The notes: generated by a model from the letters alone, not told the origin. A DNA stretch of 64,000 nt from a bacterium (GCA_020444475.1 JAHLKV010000002.1:558001-622000), one strand, 5' to 3'. Shown: positions 25,557-34,173, counted from the stretch's first letter. Program-made: numbers and translations.

Positions 25557-26094
25557 GGCTCGCATACCTCCCCGGCGTGTGGCCGAATTCGCGGCGGAAA
25601 GCATCGCGGAATCCCGACGGCGACTCATAGCCGCATTCATAGGCGGCGGTGAGATAGTCCGTGCCCGAGGCCAGCAGTTCCTTTGCATAGAGCAAACGCT
25701 GACGGCGGTTGAAAGCGAGTGGTGTCATGCCAAGATGATTGCGGAAGTGTCTTCGAATAGTAGTGATATCCACGCCGGCAATCTCCGCAAGCATGCCTTC
25801 GGTCAGGCGCTCGGTGCGGTTGTCGCGCATAAATGATACGATCTCGCGTACCCATGACGGGAGGGTATCGGGGAAGCGGTCGGACCTGCATCGTTTGCAG
25901 CCGCGAAGGCCGGCGGCGAGGGCTTCCTCGCGGGTTGGATAGAAAACCACGTTTTTGAGAAGCGGCAGCCGGGCCGGGCAGGAGGGCAGGCAGTAGATGC
26001 CGGTTGAGTGGACGCCAACATAGAAGCGGCCGTCGAACGATCGATCGTTGGTTCGCATGGCGCGGACCATCGTGTCATAGCTTAGCTGTTTCAT
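25549..26094 (-). CDS. adaA: Ada-type methylphosphotriester sensor and AraC-type activator
   Basis: 181 residues. The N-terminal Ada domain has a four-cysteine zinc site (C-L-P-S-C-P near 35 and C-K-R-C near 66); one cysteine takes a methyl group from DNA phosphotriesters and switches the protein on. An AraC-family HTH follows (about 95-180). Together with ogt it makes a two-gene form of Ada, like the Bacillus adaA-adaB pair, and probably activates its own transcription upon methylation damage. Confidence 0.93.
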   Translation of the reverse strand: MKQLSYDTMVRAMRTNDRSFDGRFYVGVHSTGIYCLPSCPARLPLLKNVVFYPTREEALAAGLRGCKRCRSDRFPDTLPSWVREIVSFMRDNRTERLTEGMLAEIAGVDITTIRRHFRNHLGMTPLAFNRRQRLLYAKELLASGTDYLTAAYECGYESPSGFRDAFRREFGHTPGRYASHA

Positions 26095-26230
26095 GTCTTC
26101 AAGATGCCCGGATCGGCCTGATTACGCTACCGGAAATCGGGCGTGGATGTCGGTTTGTCGCGGTGGTTGTCTTTCTGTGGCCCACCTATAGCCCGCCTTC
26201 GGCGGGCGGCAGGTGGTACTTTCGCCCGGT

Positions 26231-26254
26231 CACCCTTCGACTCCGCTCAGGGTG
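26231..26254. repeat. CTTCGACTCCGCTCAG hairpin, copy 3
   Basis: Stem CACCCT with AGGGTG. Compared with CACGCT/AGCGTG at 18691, the G-C pair is now C-G on both arms, a compensatory change; the loop is unchanged. Confidence 0.85.
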
Positions 26255-26390
26255 ACGGAATGGCAGAACCGCTTCATGCTTCGCAGTCGGGTTCTGCCCT
26301 GCAAGCATCTGGATTCCCACCTGGCGTTCGTCCGCGGGGCGGACTCACTTCAGGTGGGCCACAGACCAACATTTCTGCCGTGCTGCTCGC

Positions 26391-26414
26391 GGCATGTCTG
26401 AGGACAGACATGCC
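26391..26414. repeat. AGGA-loop hairpin repeat, copy 2
   Basis: Perfect 10-bp stem GGCATGTCTG with CAGACATGCC around AGGA. Relative to copy 1 at 2762, one C-G pair has become T-A on both arms. Confidence 0.85.
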
Positions 26415-26475
26415 CTACGATCTACTGGCACGTGACGCAGCATTTCTGCCGGGCTGCAAGCAGCCTCGGCCTACA

Positions 26476-26535
26476 AAGCCGTCCAAAAATCCGTCCAAGA
26501 AGCCGTCCAAAAATTCATCCACGAAGCCGTCTACG
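26476..26535. repeat. five 12-bp tandem units at the end of arsM
   Basis: Five units of the type AAGCCGTCCAAA. The last unit covers the arsM stop codon, so the array starts in the 3' end of the gene and runs downstream. Confidence 0.8.
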
Positions 26536-27370
26536 TTGGCTTGCGGGCGCTTAGTTTTACCGAGGCTACCCGGTTGGCGTATTTCTCCAGCGAGGCGGCG
26601 TTCAATGTAGAGTCCGGGTCGCCGCAGCCGCAGGCATCGTTGCCCAGAGCGCTGATCGAGTCATCGCCGTACACCATGCGATCGACAATCTCGACATCAA
26701 CAAACCCGGCGTTGCGGGCCAGCGCTTTGTAGTCTTCTTCGTCGACCGCCCCGGCGATACATCCGGCCCAGGCCGCCATGTCATCGCGGTATTCGTCGGG
26801 AAGGTCGATCGTGACGATATCCGAGACCATCACCCGACCGCCCGGCCTCAGCACCCGGAACGCTTCGGCGAATACTTTCTGTTTGTCCGGCGAGAGGTTG
26901 ATCACGCAATTGGAGATGATCCAGTCAACTTCGTTGTCCTCGACCGGCATGGCTTCCATCTCACCAAATCGCACGTCGGCGTTGGTCACACCCGCGCGCT
27001 CAAGGTTTTTCTTGCAGGTTTCGATCATCTCCGGCGTCATGTCCAACCCGATCACTTTGCCGGTCGGGCCGACCTTTTTGGACGCGAGAATCAGATCCAG
27101 CCCGGCGCCGGAGCCGAGATCGAGCACCGTCTGGCCTTCGGTTACGCCGGCGAGCGCTACCGGATTGCCGCAGCCAAAGGTGGTGACATCTTCGGGAAGT
27201 CCCTTCAGTTCATCAGGCGTATACCCGGCCATCTGGACAAACCGTCCGGAGGAGTCGGACTCCAACGATTGCACTTTTGGTCCGCAGCAACCGGACTTAC
27301 TGGTGATCGCTTTGCCGTAGTGCTCGCGCACGGCGGCTTTGATATCTTCGGGGGATTTCATTTTCGTCAT
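26531..27370 (-). CDS. arsM: arsenite methyltransferase
   Basis: 279 residues. SAM-dependent methyltransferase with motif I LDLGSGAGLD, and the family cysteines: a GCCGP segment near residue 28, C-V-I-N-L-S-P (about 156) and A-G-C-I-A-G (about 210), which bind As(III) in ArsM. It converts arsenite to methylated species. Start has AAGGAT upstream; an ATG three codons later is possible. It follows arsR after 24 bases in one operon and should be induced by arsenite. Confidence 0.94.
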   Translation of the reverse strand: MTKMKSPEDIKAAVREHYGKAITSKSGCCGPKVQSLESDSSGRFVQMAGYTPDELKGLPEDVTTFGCGNPVALAGVTEGQTVLDLGSGAGLDLILASKKVGPTGKVIGLDMTPEMIETCKKNLERAGVTNADVRFGEMEAMPVEDNEVDWIISNCVINLSPDKQKVFAEAFRVLRPGGRVMVSDIVTIDLPDEYRDDMAAWAGCIAGAVDEEDYKALARNAGFVDVEIVDRMVYGDDSISALGNDACGCGDPDSTLNAASLEKYANRVASVKLSARKPT

Positions 27371-27394
27371 GATGATATCCTTACACGTAGAGAG

Positions 27395-27679
27395 TTACTT
27401 CTTCATTAATATCAGATCGAGGGCTTTGAACTGTTTGCCGCAGCATTCGACGATAGCGTCGCCGTTGAAACGGTAGTAGACTTCGCGCCCCCGTTTCTCC
27501 GACTGCACCAGACCGGCTCGCTTGAGGATGTCTAGGTGGTGGGAGATCGATGGTTGCGACATGTCAAACGGTTGGCAGATCTCCGAGACACAGCACTCCC
27601 GTTTTTTGAGCATGGCCAAAATAGCCAGTCTGGTTTTGTCGCCGAGGGCGTTGAATACCGAGCAGCAGGCATCATCCAT
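27395..27679 (-). CDS. arsR: ArsR-family metalloregulatory repressor
   Basis: 94 residues. Winged helix with F-N-A-L-G-D-K-T-R-L-A-I-L, the recognition segment SQPSISHHLDILKRAGLV, and cysteine pairs at D-D-A-C-C, R-E-C-C-V and C-C-G-K that could form the As(III) site. Start chosen at MDDACCS; the upstream frame reads through the operator. It controls itself and arsM through the A/T-rich palindrome upstream. Confidence 0.93.
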   Translation of the reverse strand: MDDACCSVFNALGDKTRLAILAMLKKRECCVSEICQPFDMSQPSISHHLDILKRAGLVQSEKRGREVYYRFNGDAIVECCGKQFKALDLILMKK

Positions 27680-27697
27680 CAGTGGTAGCCTCCATAT

Positions 27698-27729
27698 CCA
27701 TAGATATATGTCTATACGTTTATATATGG
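27698..27729. promoter_or_regulatory. candidate ArsR operator
   Basis: An imperfect palindrome with arms CCATAGATAT and TTATATATGG lies 19-50 bases upstream of the arsR start. A/T-rich inverted repeats at this place are typical of ArsR/SmtB operators. Confidence 0.6.
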
Positions 27730-27794
27730 GGAAAGGTTCCGGAGAAATCAAGCAAAGATTCAAATGAAAAGAAATCGTCGGGAAAGGGCGTGGA

Positions 27795-28556
27795 TTACTC
27801 TAGTTCTGATCCGGTTACGTCTTTCACTCCGGCGGCAGCCTTGAGTTCTTGGCGTATGTCTCGCTCGATCGACTGGCGGTGGGCGTGATCACGGACAGCA
27901 TCGATCAGTTTGTACACCAGGAAGCCTCCCAGTCCGACGGCGGCATAGCCTCCCACGCGCGATAGATCCTTGTCGTCCTGAAGTCCCGCCACTCCGCCGA
28001 CCGCACAGCCGGCGATCCCGAGGCTGTACCGGTAGTAGACATGGTCGTGGTAGTCCCCGTCGACGATTCTGAGTGAGTCGTAGAGGATGATATTCCGTCC
28101 GTAGTGTGCAAGTTGGGAATCGACCCGCGAGGCCGTCTCTGCTGTCGGCGCCCACGGGGCACCTGTGGTAAAGAACTTCCGTTCTCCTCCTGCGACATTG
28201 ATCGCGGAGAAACCACTGTCTTCGAAAGTTGGTACCCAATAGTAGAAGAGTGAGCGCTTGCTGAGGAGACCGGATGTGAGAATGAAAGTTTTTAGCCTCG
28301 CTCCCGACGTGTCAGAGCCATGGACCACCGACACCGGCAGAAATCGCATCCGCTCCGGGTAGTACGGATTCGTGTTCGATGGTTCTTCGATGTAAACAAC
28401 TTTAGACGATTGGTTGTGCAGGACCGATCGAAGCAATTCCCGGCTCGCCGGCCAACTCTCATCGGCAGGCCGCACTTCTGCGCTTGTGGCCAAGATTGCA
28501 GCGACCACGATCGAGCTACTGACCAATCGTCTGCAGTAGTGGCAGAACCACCTCAT
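27795..28556 (-). CDS. exported protein of unknown function
   Basis: 253 residues. An N-terminal signal-like segment (SSSIVVAAILATSA) is followed by a polar domain, then a Gly-rich hydrophobic stretch near residues 190-225 (IAGCAVGGVAGL and VGGYAAVGLGGF) and a charged helical tail. I recognise no family. The ATG at 28556 has GAGGAG nine bases upstream, which decides it against a GTG 30 bases earlier. It overlaps the preceding membrane protein gene by 41 bases, so the two are probably expressed together. Confidence 0.7.
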   Translation of the reverse strand: MRWFCHYCRRLVSSSIVVAAILATSAEVRPADESWPASRELLRSVLHNQSSKVVYIEEPSNTNPYYPERMRFLPVSVVHGSDTSGARLKTFILTSGLLSKRSLFYYWVPTFEDSGFSAINVAGGERKFFTTGAPWAPTAETASRVDSQLAHYGRNIILYDSLRIVDGDYHDHVYYRYSLGIAGCAVGGVAGLQDDKDLSRVGGYAAVGLGGFLVYKLIDAVRDHAHRQSIERDIRQELKAAAGVKDVTGSELE

Positions 28557-29358
28557 GATCAAACTCCTCAGCGAATACCGAGTCACTGACCCAGAACACG
28601 CCGTTCAGGCTGGTGAAGCCTACGTCCTCGAATCTCCAGGCGCCGGTGGAGTCTCGCCTGACAACAAACCCCCCGTCGATCATCCCTGCCGAGTAGTAGG
28701 GTGATTCACGGACGGCCCATATTAGTGAGTAACGGTACGACGACTGTCCAAGCGCCTCACGCCTTTCAATCTGCATGTTATGCCCTGCCAGTACGAGTTC
28801 GAGCGACGAGAGGAAGTCGACATCGGAAAGTTCGGCACCAAATCGCTCCTCGACAACCGCCTCGTGGGTACGCATTATCGATGTGGCACTCATGGCTGTA
28901 AACGCTAAAATACTCAGTACAATCACTGCAGCCCGGTGGGCTGGAATCCGGCGTGAATGCGATGAATCCGCGAGGGCCAGTGCGCCAAGGAACTGATAAC
29001 AGATCGGCAGAACCACCAGCGCCGACAGGTCGGTCATGTCAGCCACACGCGACGGCATCGGAAGTCCGGTCATCCGGGCCAGCGGATCAAACACCAACTC
29101 GACCGGCGCCAGCTTCCACACCACCCAGAGGGCCGCGACGATTGCGTTGAGAACAAAGACACGGCGTCGAGAGTTGAGGCGGGGCCAAAGGAGAAAGGCT
29201 AGAAACAAGGCAAAGACAATCAAACCCGAGAAATCGGAGAGCTTGCCGGAGATGAAAGAGGGGTACACTGCTTTGAGGACGTGGTCATTGATAATCAGGA
29301 TCGCCAGTGAGGCAATAAACAGCGGATTGAGCAGGATGCGCGAGCGATCCAACGGCAT
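28516..29358 (-). CDS. membrane protein of unknown function
   Basis: 280 residues. Four or so membrane segments in the first 160 residues (LFIASLAILII, LIVFALFLAFLLW, VFVLNAIVAALWVVW, LVVLPICYQFLGAL) with a G-K-L-S-D-F-S-G-L motif in between, then a soluble C-terminal domain of about 110 residues. Similar N-terminal patterns occur in uncharacterised FCB proteins. GGGAGGG precedes the ATG. Coupled to the exported protein downstream. Confidence 0.7.
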   Translation of the reverse strand: MPLDRSRILLNPLFIASLAILIINDHVLKAVYPSFISGKLSDFSGLIVFALFLAFLLWPRLNSRRRVFVLNAIVAALWVVWKLAPVELVFDPLARMTGLPMPSRVADMTDLSALVVLPICYQFLGALALADSSHSRRIPAHRAAVIVLSILAFTAMSATSIMRTHEAVVEERFGAELSDVDFLSSLELVLAGHNMQIERREALGQSSYRYSLIWAVRESPYYSAGMIDGGFVVRRDSTGAWRFEDVGFTSLNGVFWVSDSVFAEEFDHEVVLPLLQTIGQ

Positions 29359-29544
29359 ACGGTCCCTCCCGGTACGACCTGGCGTGTCTTGTTATTTATA
29401 CCTGATGGTCGGATGGTTGTTCAACAAAAAGCTCGGTTGCTGGGGACAGCCCGGAGCCGCAGCGGTGTGCTCCGGGTAAACCTCGCGTCGTTCCTGAAGA
29501 ACCCACAGCGTGTGGCGGCGGGTGGGTGATTCCCAAGACGGGTC

Positions 29545-29572
29545 GCGTGGTGCACGAGGACGTACACCACGC
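29545..29572. repeat. CACGAGGACGTA-loop hairpin, copy 1
   Basis: Stem GCGTGGTG with CACCACGC around the conserved loop CACGAGGACGTA. Copies at 34146, 49316 (degenerate) and 52193. Confidence 0.8.
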
Positions 29573-29930
29573 ACGGTAGTGGGCTATCGTTCCCCACCAT
29601 AAATGGTGGGCCACCCGAGCCAAAACGGTGGGGCACCCGAGCCGGCAAGCTGTCGCACCGTGACTAAAGTCACGGCCACGAGGAGCGGGGATCACGGCCA
29701 CGAGGAGCGGGGATCACGGCCACGAGGAGCCACGTACGGTTGAGGGCCATCGTTCCCCACCATAAATGGTGGGCCACCCAAGCCAAAACGGTGGGCCACC
29801 CGAGCCGATAAGCTGTCGCACCGTGACTAAAGCCTGCCCCGGACTTGATCCGGGGTCACGGCCACAAGGAGCCACGCACGGTTGAGGGCCATCGTTCCCC
29901 ACCATAAATGGTGGGCCACCCGATTCCACA
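29573..29930. repeat. tandem array of hairpin-bearing units of about 150 bp
   Basis: Three copies of a segment that carries the CCCACCAT/ATGGTGGG hairpin (29593-29610, 29756-29773, 29898-29915), spaced 163 and 142 bases apart; the first two units share further sequence down to GCACCGTGACTAAAG. Between them lies a 22-bp tandem run (29671-29731, 2.7 units of CACGGCCACGAGGAG type). No gene is supported between 29359 and 30167. Confidence 0.8.
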
Positions 29931-29983
29931 AAACCACTTGCCACGTAATCCGTCCATCACTACCTTGCCCCTGACAAAAGAAA

Positions 29984-30066
29984 TTCCGTTGGGGGTGGCG
30001 TAAAACACCGCCTGAGATCATACCCCCTCGACCTGATCCGGGTAATACCGGCGTAGGGAAACGGAG
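29984..30066 (+). ncRNA. TPP riboswitch (THI element)
   Basis: Shows the conserved TPP aptamer: closing P1 helix (TCCGTT with AACGGA), GGGGGTGGC, the pyrimidine-sensing CTGAGA, and the pyrophosphate-side ACCTGATCCGGGTAATACCGG followed by GCGTAGGGAAA. It lies about 100 bases ahead of the TonB receptor, with a small hairpin (GATGTAGTTTCACATC) and a GTAAACCGTTTAC palindrome near the ribosome binding site as possible expression platform. Thiamine pyrophosphate should repress the two genes that follow. Confidence 0.95.
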
Positions 30067-30167
30067 ATGTAGTTTCACATCCCCCTGTCTGCATCGCCGC
30101 AGGCTCACCTATCGACTCAGGACGGAATCTTGCACAAACGTAAACCGTTTACCGCGAGGTTGCTGTC

Positions 30168-32675
30168 ATGAGGTACATTGTAACCCTCTTGTTCCTGCTG
30201 CTGCTCTGGGCACCAGCATCGGCGAAGACACTCGAAGGTGTCGTCGTCAACACCGACTCTCAGCCGCTGTCCGGCGTGTCGGTCGCTGCCAATCAGTCGG
30301 GAATCGGCACTATCACCGACTCCACCGGCCGTTTCCGCATCGACGTGCCCGACTATGTCACCCGGCTGACATTCAGCTCGGTCGGTTACCAGCCGCGCCA
30401 GTTTGCGGTGTCGTCGGTGCCGAACAGAATCATACTCGAGCGGCGCTACTACCAAAGCTCGGGTATTATTGTCCGGGCTGAGCGGGCCGAGTCGGGGGTC
30501 GATCCGATCGCGTTTTCGAACCTCTCGAAAGAAGAGATCGAAAAGAGCTACACGGTCGGTGAGTTTCCGCTCCTGCTGGAGCCGACCCCGAACCTGCATA
30601 CCTTCACCGATGGCGGATCGCCGCTCGGATACTCCTACACGCTGATCCGCGGCTTCTCCGACAAACAGGTCACGACCTATATTAATGGTGTGCCGTTGAA
30701 CGATCCCGAGGATCAGTCGACATATTTTGTCGACCTGCCGGATTTCGCCGCCAATATCTCCGATATTCAGGTGCAGCGCGGGATCGGCAATTCGCTGTAC
30801 GGCGATGGTTCTTTTGGCGGCTCTATTAATGTAGTAACGAGTGCCCTCGCCCGACCGCGACAGGCGACTCTCACCACCGGCTATGGTGAGTTCAGCCACG
30901 ATGGTGACTGGGTGTCGGATATCTACAAGCAGAGTGTCGAGTATTCATCGGGGCTGGTTGATGGTACCTGGCATTTCGGCGGGCGGTTCTCCAACCAGAA
31001 GACGGGTGGGTATCGCTATCGAAGCTGGTACGAGGGCTGGTCGTACTATTTCTCTCTGGCCCGGCTCGATCCGAATATGACGACCGAGCTGTATTTCTAT
31101 GGTGGCCCGATCAAGATGCACCTCTCGTATTACGGCTCGACGCTTGATGCTATCCGCGAGGATCGTCGCGCCAATCCGCTCACCTACGGCAATGAGACCG
31201 ACAACTTCAACCAGCCGCATTATCATCTGCACAATACATACACGCTCAACGACCGGATGACCCTGCACAACACGCTGTATTACATTCGCGGTACCGGGTA
31301 CTATGAGCAGCTGAAGACCGGCGAGTCTTTTGTCGATTACGGAATCGATCCATCGGTTATCGAGATCGATCCCAACACCAGCCAGCCGTACACCGACGGG
31401 GATCTCGTGCGGCAGCAGTGGGTGAAGAAAAACCAGATTGGCTGGAATCCGCGGCTGGATATCGACCATGATCGCGGCCGGCACTCACTTGGCGGGTCGG
31501 TTTACTATTTCGAGTCGGATCATTACGGCCGGGTGGTGTGGGCGCAGCATCTCGCGGATGAATTCAACCCGCAGCACAAGTACTACCAGTACTACGGCAA
31601 GAAACGGGCGGGGTCGCTGTTTGCCGAGGAATACTATCGCCTGGACGATCACCTTTCGGCGCAGGTGACCGGGCAGCTTCGTTATCAGGGGTACAAGTTC
31701 GATCAGGTGCCGATGGGGGAGTATCTTGGGTTTGACTACGATGCCAGCTGGGTATTTTTCTCCCCGCGGGTCGGTGTCAATTATGCCGTGAATGAGCGCG
31801 TTGACGTATTCGGTAACTTCGCGATTTCGTCGCGCACGCCGACCGACGCTTCGATCTACGATGCGAATGATCCGAATGTGCTGCCGTCGCTGGCGATCGA
31901 GTCGGTCAATGCCGATTCGACGCGCTACACCTTCGGAGATCCGCTGGTTGATAATGAGCGGCTTTACAATTTCGAGCTGGGGACAAACTATCGCTCGGAG
32001 AAGATTGCGCTCGGGGTGAATCTGTTCTGGATGAATTTCCAGAACCAGATCATCCCCTATGGCGGTCGCACCGAGAACGGACTGGCAATCACGGTCAACG
32101 CCGACCGAGCCGTTCACAGCGGGGTGGAGTTTACGCTCAAAGCAAAACCAACCCCGCTTGTTGATCTGTCGGGGAATCTGTCGCTGAATCACAATCGCAT
32201 CAAAGAGTTCAAAAACACGTTTGATGTGTACTACTTCGATGACTCCCCGACCGGCGCGAGTGATTCGATTGATTTCAGCGACAAGGTGGTGCCGGGTTTT
32301 CCGGAGTATATCGGTAACGTCAAAGTTGATCTCACCCGCGAGGGTTTCCACGGCGCCGTGTCGGCGCGTTTTGTCGGCAAGCAGTACGCCGAAGTGTTGA
32401 ATATCGACTCGCTGGCGATTGACCCGTACGCGACGGTCGCAATCAGTGCGGCCTATACGTTTGCCAATGCGTTCGGGATGGGGGATCTCACGCTGGCGGT
32501 GAAGGTCGACAACCTGTTCGACAAGCAGTACTTAACGTCGGGATACGGCTACTCGTACGGCCTGGCGGCCGATCCGGACGTAACAGTCGGGGAGAATGAG
32601 CTTGTTACCGAAGGGGAGTATTTTGTGGGGCCGGAGCGGTCGTTTTTTGCCGAGTTGAAAATGCAGTTGTTCTGA
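30168..32675 (+). CDS. TonB-dependent outer membrane receptor under a TPP riboswitch
   Basis: 835 residues. Signal peptide (about 1-19), a carboxypeptidase-regulatory-like beta domain (about 22-90), the plug domain (about 110-225, with TLIRGFSDKQV and the G-S-L-Y-G-D-G-S-F-G-G-S-I-N-V signature) and a 22-strand barrel ending in Phe. It moves a substrate across the outer membrane with TonB energy. Because the TPP riboswitch controls it, the substrate is most likely thiamine, a thiamine phosphate or a precursor. Ten bases separate it from the symporter gene, so the two form one uptake operon. Confidence 0.93.
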   Translation: MRYIVTLLFLLLLWAPASAKTLEGVVVNTDSQPLSGVSVAANQSGIGTITDSTGRFRIDVPDYVTRLTFSSVGYQPRQFAVSSVPNRIILERRYYQSSGIIVRAERAESGVDPIAFSNLSKEEIEKSYTVGEFPLLLEPTPNLHTFTDGGSPLGYSYTLIRGFSDKQVTTYINGVPLNDPEDQSTYFVDLPDFAANISDIQVQRGIGNSLYGDGSFGGSINVVTSALARPRQATLTTGYGEFSHDGDWVSDIYKQSVEYSSGLVDGTWHFGGRFSNQKTGGYRYRSWYEGWSYYFSLARLDPNMTTELYFYGGPIKMHLSYYGSTLDAIREDRRANPLTYGNETDNFNQPHYHLHNTYTLNDRMTLHNTLYYIRGTGYYEQLKTGESFVDYGIDPSVIEIDPNTSQPYTDGDLVRQQWVKKNQIGWNPRLDIDHDRGRHSLGGSVYYFESDHYGRVVWAQHLADEFNPQHKYYQYYGKKRAGSLFAEEYYRLDDHLSAQVTGQLRYQGYKFDQVPMGEYLGFDYDASWVFFSPRVGVNYAVNERVDVFGNFAISSRTPTDASIYDANDPNVLPSLAIESVNADSTRYTFGDPLVDNERLYNFELGTNYRSEKIALGVNLFWMNFQNQIIPYGGRTENGLAITVNADRAVHSGVEFTLKAKPTPLVDLSGNLSLNHNRIKEFKNTFDVYYFDDSPTGASDSIDFSDKVVPGFPEYIGNVKVDLTREGFHGAVSARFVGKQYAEVLNIDSLAIDPYATVAISAAYTFANAFGMGDLTLAVKVDNLFDKQYLTSGYGYSYGLAADPDVTVGENELVTEGEYFVGPERSFFAELKMQLF

Positions 32676-32685
32676 TAGGATTGTC

Positions 32686-34059
32686 ATGCACGCGGTAGAC
32701 TATGGTCTGATTATCGCCTATCTGGCGATCCTGCTTTTTCTGGGTATGCGCAAGCGGCTGGCGCGTGATTCGAGTGCGACCGACCTGATTGTAGGCGGTC
32801 GCACTCTCACCCTGCCCGCGTTTGTGGCTTCGCTGGTCTCCACCTGGTACGGCGGGATCCTTGGGGTGGGAGAGTTCAGCTATCAACACGGTTTGTCGAC
32901 CTGGCTGGTGTTTGGGCTGCCGTACTATGTCGCCGCGCTGTTGTTTGCGCTGTTTCTGGCGAAAAAGGCGCGTGAGTCCGAAGTGCTCACGATTCCGGAA
33001 CGGCTTGCCCAGACCTACGGCAACCGCACTGCCACTGCCGGGGCGGTGATTATTTTCCTGATGACAGTCCCGGCCGCGTACGTGCTCATGCTCGGCGTGC
33101 TGTGCCAGTATCTGTTCGGCTGGCCGTTCTGGGTGGGGATAGTGGCCGGGACATTGTTCTCGATCGTCTATGTCTACCTTGGTGGGTTCAACTCGGTGGT
33201 GCGGACCGATCTGTTTCAGTTTGGGCTGATGTTTGTCGGATTCGCGGTTCTGTTAGTGATGCTGGTTGCCACTGAAGGGGGCCTGCCGTTTGTTGAGTCA
33301 CACGTTCCCTCGGAGTTGCTTACCTGGCACGGGGGGAACACCGGTTGGTATATCGCCACGTGGTACTTCATTGCGCTGGCGACGTTGATCGAACCGGCAT
33401 TCTATCAACGCTGTTATGCCGCGAAGACCGCTTCCACGGCCCGCAACGGCATCTTTATCTCGATCGGCTGCTGGGCGTTGTTTGATTTCATGACCACCTC
33501 GTGCGGCTTGTATGCCCGCGCCCTGATTCCCGATCTGGCTGACCCGGTGTCGTCCTATCCGGCTCTGGCGGCGTTGGTTCTCCCGACCGGGCTCCTCGGG
33601 TTGTTTGCACTGTCATTGCTGGCGACCGTGATGTCGACGGTTGACTCATACTCGTTCCTGGCCGCTTCCACGTTCGGAAGAGATATCGTTGAGCGGACAT
33701 TCGGACGGGAGGGATTGCGATCCACTGCGATGTACACACGAATCGGGTTGGTGCTATCGGTGGGACTGGCGGTGGTACTGGCGATCTGGTTTCGCTCGGT
33801 GGTGGAGATCTGGTATTTGTTTGGATCGATCGGGACCCCGGCCCTTCTGGCGCCGGTGTTTTTCTCGCATGTTGGCCGGCGTCGTCTCACGGCGGCTTCG
33901 GCGCCGGTCAGTATCGCACTCAGCGGCGGGATGTCACTGCTGTGGTATTGTTCGCAGTACTGGACTGCGGAGGGCGGTTACTGGTTGGGACTGGAACCGA
34001 TTTTCCCGGGGTTGGTGATATCGCTTGTGATTTGGGGTTTGTGGGGGAAGCGGGTGTAG
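32686..34059 (+). CDS. sodium:solute symporter, probable thiamine-precursor transporter
   Basis: 457 residues with about 12-13 membrane segments. SSS-family features: the first helix Y-G-L-I-I-A-Y-L-A, G-G-R-T-L-T-L-P, and the L-L-A-T-V-M-S-T-V-D-S-Y motif in the sodium-site helix. Being in the TPP-riboswitch operon behind the TonB receptor, it fits ThiV, an SSS transporter predicted by comparative genomics to carry the pyrimidine precursor HMP; this substrate is inference. Ends before a CTTCGACTCCGCTCAG hairpin that may terminate transcription. Confidence 0.88.
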   Translation: MHAVDYGLIIAYLAILLFLGMRKRLARDSSATDLIVGGRTLTLPAFVASLVSTWYGGILGVGEFSYQHGLSTWLVFGLPYYVAALLFALFLAKKARESEVLTIPERLAQTYGNRTATAGAVIIFLMTVPAAYVLMLGVLCQYLFGWPFWVGIVAGTLFSIVYVYLGGFNSVVRTDLFQFGLMFVGFAVLLVMLVATEGGLPFVESHVPSELLTWHGGNTGWYIATWYFIALATLIEPAFYQRCYAAKTASTARNGIFISIGCWALFDFMTTSCGLYARALIPDLADPVSSYPALAALVLPTGLLGLFALSLLATVMSTVDSYSFLAASTFGRDIVERTFGREGLRSTAMYTRIGLVLSVGLAVVLAIWFRSVVEIWYLFGSIGTPALLAPVFFSHVGRRRLTAASAPVSIALSGGMSLLWYCSQYWTAEGGYWLGLEPIFPGLVISLVIWGLWGKRV

Positions 34060-34070
34060 GGACGTATGGT

Positions 34071-34094
34071 CATGCTTCGACTCCGCTCAGCATA
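34071..34094. repeat. CTTCGACTCCGCTCAG hairpin, copy 4
   Basis: Stem CATGCT with AGCATA, one pair weaker than copy 1. It follows the symporter stop by 11 bases. Confidence 0.8.
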
Positions 34095-34145
34095 ACGGGT
34101 GTGGGCGCCCGGCGTGACGGAGGTCGGCTTGGGATGCGTTGGTTG

Positions 34146-34173
34146 GCGTGGCGCACGAGGACGTATGCCACGC
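34146..34173. repeat. CACGAGGACGTA-loop hairpin, copy 2
   Basis: Stem GCGTGGC with GCCACGC around GCACGAGGACGTAT; the stem differs from that at 29545 by a paired change. It lies between convergent genes. Confidence 0.8.

Larger units (their letters stand above)
26095..26530. other. repeat-rich intergenic region upstream of adaA
   Basis: No gene is supported. It contains a CCCGCC...GGCGGG hairpin near 26190, the CTTCGACTCCGCTCAG hairpin at 26231, a GGCAGAACC/GGTTCTGCC hairpin at 26262-26300, the AGGA-loop hairpin at 26391-26414, and a 12-bp tandem array at 26476-26535. The adaA promoter should lie within its first 150 bases. Confidence 0.7.

Noticed and set aside
30117..30899. Minus-strand frame opposite the start of the TonB receptor
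   Set aside because: Opposes a well-defined receptor with a riboswitch leader; no family pattern.
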